Below, piece after piece: positions 15,761 through 17,321 of a DNA stretch of 17,321 bases. A model generated the notes under the pieces. The model made no database searches. It was not told where the DNA came from and saw nothing but the letters and a program-made list of their open reading frames with translations. Position numbers and translations under genes: made by a program. Each line of letters opens with the position of its first letter. Positions within the stretch are counted from its first letter, which is position 1. This DNA comes from Bacteroidia bacterium (GTDB lineage Bacteria > Bacteroidota > Bacteroidia > Bacteroidales > BM520): NCBI GenBank assembly GCA_009930445.1, contig RZYD01000026.1:1-17321 (forward strand). Reading direction: 5' to 3'.

Positions 15761-16597
15761 GTGATAGAAATCGGAAAATATAATTCGCTCAAAATATTGC
15801 GTCATACCCGTGTCGGCCTTTACCTTGGCGATGCATCGGGTGAAGAGGTACTGCTGCCCAATAAATATTGCCCTGAATCATTTCAAATCGACGACCTGAT
15901 CGAAGTCTTCGTTTATCGCGACTTTGCCGAACGAAAAATCGCGACCAATATCACGCCGAAAATCCTTCTCCATGAATTTGCTTTCCTCCGCGTGACCGAC
16001 GTCTCAGAGGTAGGGGCTTTCCTCGACTGGGGACTGGAAAAAGAGTTGCTGGTGCCGTTCAATGAACAACGCCAAAAAATGGAAAAAGGCCGCTGGTATG
16101 TGGTATACCTCGCTCTCGATGAACGTTCGTACCGCTTGTATGCCAGTAACAAAACGGATAAATTCCTATCAAACGATAGGCTGACGGTAGGCGAAGGTGA
16201 TGCCGTAAACCTGCTGGTGTTACAAAAAACAACACTGGGCTTTTCGGTAGTGGTAAACAATAAACATAAGGGTCTGGTGTTCGCAAATGAGGTTTTTACA
16301 CCGCTTCAGGTGGGTGATCACCTAACAGGTTATGTAAAAAGTATCCGTGACGACAATAAGCTGGATATTTCATTGCAGCCGGTGGGCTACGAACCAGCAA
16401 ACAACCTGAACAGCGAAAAAATCTATCGTCTTTTGCAGGCCGGAAATGGATTTCTGGCATTAACGGATCATAGTTCAAAAGAAGAGATTTATACACTGAC
16501 TACGATGAGTAAGAAGGCCTTTAAAAGGGCGGTAGGAGCGTTATACAAAGAGGGGCTGATTACCCTGGAGCCAAAAGGATTACGCCTGAAATCATAA
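15761..16597 (+). CDS. S1 RNA-binding protein, CvfB/YitL family
   Basis: The frame encodes a CvfB-like protein: tandem S1-type beta-barrel domains (IEIGKYNSLKIL and GLYLGDASGEEVLLPN; then LRVTDVSEVGAFLDWGLEKE; then VVVNNKHKGLVFANEVF and GDHLTGYVKSIRDDNKLDIS), ending in a winged-helix-like segment (KAFKRAVGALYKEGLITLEP). Family members bind RNA and influence expression of secreted and virulence factors in Gram-positive bacteria; the Bacteroidota role is unclear. The frame is open back to an ATG at 15608, but that region encodes a hydrophobic peptide overlapping the divergent promoter and palindrome. I prefer the GTG at 15761, which gives 278 residues beginning (M)IEIGKYN, the usual family N-terminus and length. 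Confidence 0.75.
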   Translation: MIEIGKYNSLKILRHTRVGLYLGDASGEEVLLPNKYCPESFQIDDLIEVFVYRDFAERKIATNITPKILLHEFAFLRVTDVSEVGAFLDWGLEKELLVPFNEQRQKMEKGRWYVVYLALDERSYRLYASNKTDKFLSNDRLTVGEGDAVNLLVLQKTTLGFSVVVNNKHKGLVFANEVFTPLQVGDHLTGYVKSIRDDNKLDISLQPVGYEPANNLNSEKIYRLLQAGNGFLALTDHSSKEEIYTLTTMSKKAFKRAVGALYKEGLITLEPKGLRLKS

Positions 16598-16643
16598 CAG
16601 AGCGGCCACTTTACAATAGGGAGAACGGGAAAACTGCGCCAAA

Positions 16644-17321
16644 CTAAAAGTCACTAGCCTCATACTTCATGGGCAAGGAAAGCGTAAAGATGGATCCTTT
16701 GCCGATTTTTGATTTTACCCTGATTTCGCCGCCCAGCAAGGAGGCAAGTTTCCTGGAAATGGACAAACCCAGCCCCGTGCCGCCATAATTCCGGTTGATC
16801 TCCATCTCCAGTTGCACAAAACGCTCAAATATTTCCTCCAGTTTATGCTCAGGAATTCCAGGCCCGGTATCTAAAACTTCAAAACAGATGGAGTCGACCC
16901 TACCGGTAATCTGGAGCGTCACAACTCCCTGTTTCGTAAATTTAAAGGCATTGGATAACAGGTTGTCTAAAATTTGCCTGACTTTCACCCGATCGGAGTA
17001 GAAAGAAGTATCGGAATTCAGCTGTATATTCACATGGAATTGTAGCTTTTTTTCGGCCGCAATTTGGATGTATATCTTCTTTAACTCCGAGGCAAACTCA
17101 TGAATAGCAATCAAATGCATATTAACTGCCATAGTTCCGGATTCAATACGACTGATATCCAGCACGTCGTTAACGATGGCCAATAGCTGCCGGCTGCTGT
17201 TCACCACACTGGAGGCAAAGCGGTTACGTTCTTCTTCACTAAACGACGGATCACGCATCAACTCTGAAAAACCAATGATCCCGTTCATGGGGGTACGGAT
17301 TTCATGGCTCATGTTGGCCAG
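16644..17321 (-). CDS. Sensor histidine kinase, C-terminal part (runs off window end)
   Basis: The visible 225 or so residues contain the HisKA and HATPase_c domains of a two-component sensor kinase. The H-box is MSHEIRTPMNGIIGF, whose histidine is the phosphorylation site. The N-box is QILDNLLSNAFKFT, G1 is DTGPGIP, the F-box is IFERFVQLE and G2 is GGTGLGLSIS. It ends soon after the ATPase domain (SLPMKYEASDF), so no receiver domain follows. The reading frame continues through the last base of the window (LAN before MSHE), so the sensor region lies outside. It is convergent with the S1-domain gene, with a 46-base gap and no clear terminator hairpin. Its signal and partner regulator are unknown. 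Confidence 0.92.
   Translation of the reverse strand: MANMSHEIRTPMNGIIGFSELMRDPSFSEEERNRFASSVVNSSRQLLAIVNDVLDISRIESGTMAVNMHLIAIHEFASELKKIYIQIAAEKKLQFHVNIQLNSDTSFYSDRVKVRQILDNLLSNAFKFTKQGVVTLQITGRVDSICFEVLDTGPGIPEHKLEEIFERFVQLEMEINRNYGGTGLGLSISRKLASLLGGEIRVKSKIGKGSIFTLSLPMKYEASDF

Overview
The window looks like chromosomal DNA of a Bacteroidota bacterium. It is AT-rich, several genes are preceded by the phylum's TAnnTTTG -7 promoter box, ribosome-binding sites are weak, and the flanking housekeeping proteins (a 542-residue P5C dehydrogenase and a CvfB-type S1 protein) read like Bacteroidota members. I cannot assign a genus.

Left part (1-13662): a type III-A CRISPR-Cas locus, all on the + strand. 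A short array (four intact 37-bp repeats plus a truncated terminal repeat, four spacers) follows an AT-rich leader. Next comes a WYL-domain regulator with its own promoter. A second promoter with a dyad in the 5' leader precedes one tight operon: cas6, cas10 (csm1), csm2, csm3, csm4, csm5, a CARF-HEPN nuclease, a second CARF-HEPN nuclease with an extra C-terminal domain, and a RecD/Dda-like SF1 helicase. Most junctions overlap or lie within about 12 bases. No cas1, cas2 or other adaptation gene is in view.

How it should work: Cas6 trims the array transcript. Csm2-5 and Cas10 form the crRNA-guided complex. Csm3 keeps the aspartate that cuts target RNA. Cas10 keeps both the HD nuclease motif and the GGDD cyclase motif, so it should make cyclic oligoadenylate to switch on the two CARF-HEPN RNases. 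Three things go beyond a textbook III-A locus. The second CARF-HEPN protein carries a C-terminal domain resembling Csx20-like, CARF-related putative ring nucleases, which suggests an effector with a built-in off switch. Csm5 has an extra C-terminal region of about 235 residues, with a charged helix and TPR-like helices. A helicase gene overlaps the end of the signalling genes.

Right part (13663-17321): chromosomal flank. A strong hairpin terminator separates the operon from a convergent P5C dehydrogenase gene (- strand). That gene's promoter overlaps a 26-bp near-perfect palindrome. A divergent CvfB-like S1 protein (+ strand, probable GTG start) follows, then the C-terminal part of a sensor histidine kinase (- strand) that runs off the window end.
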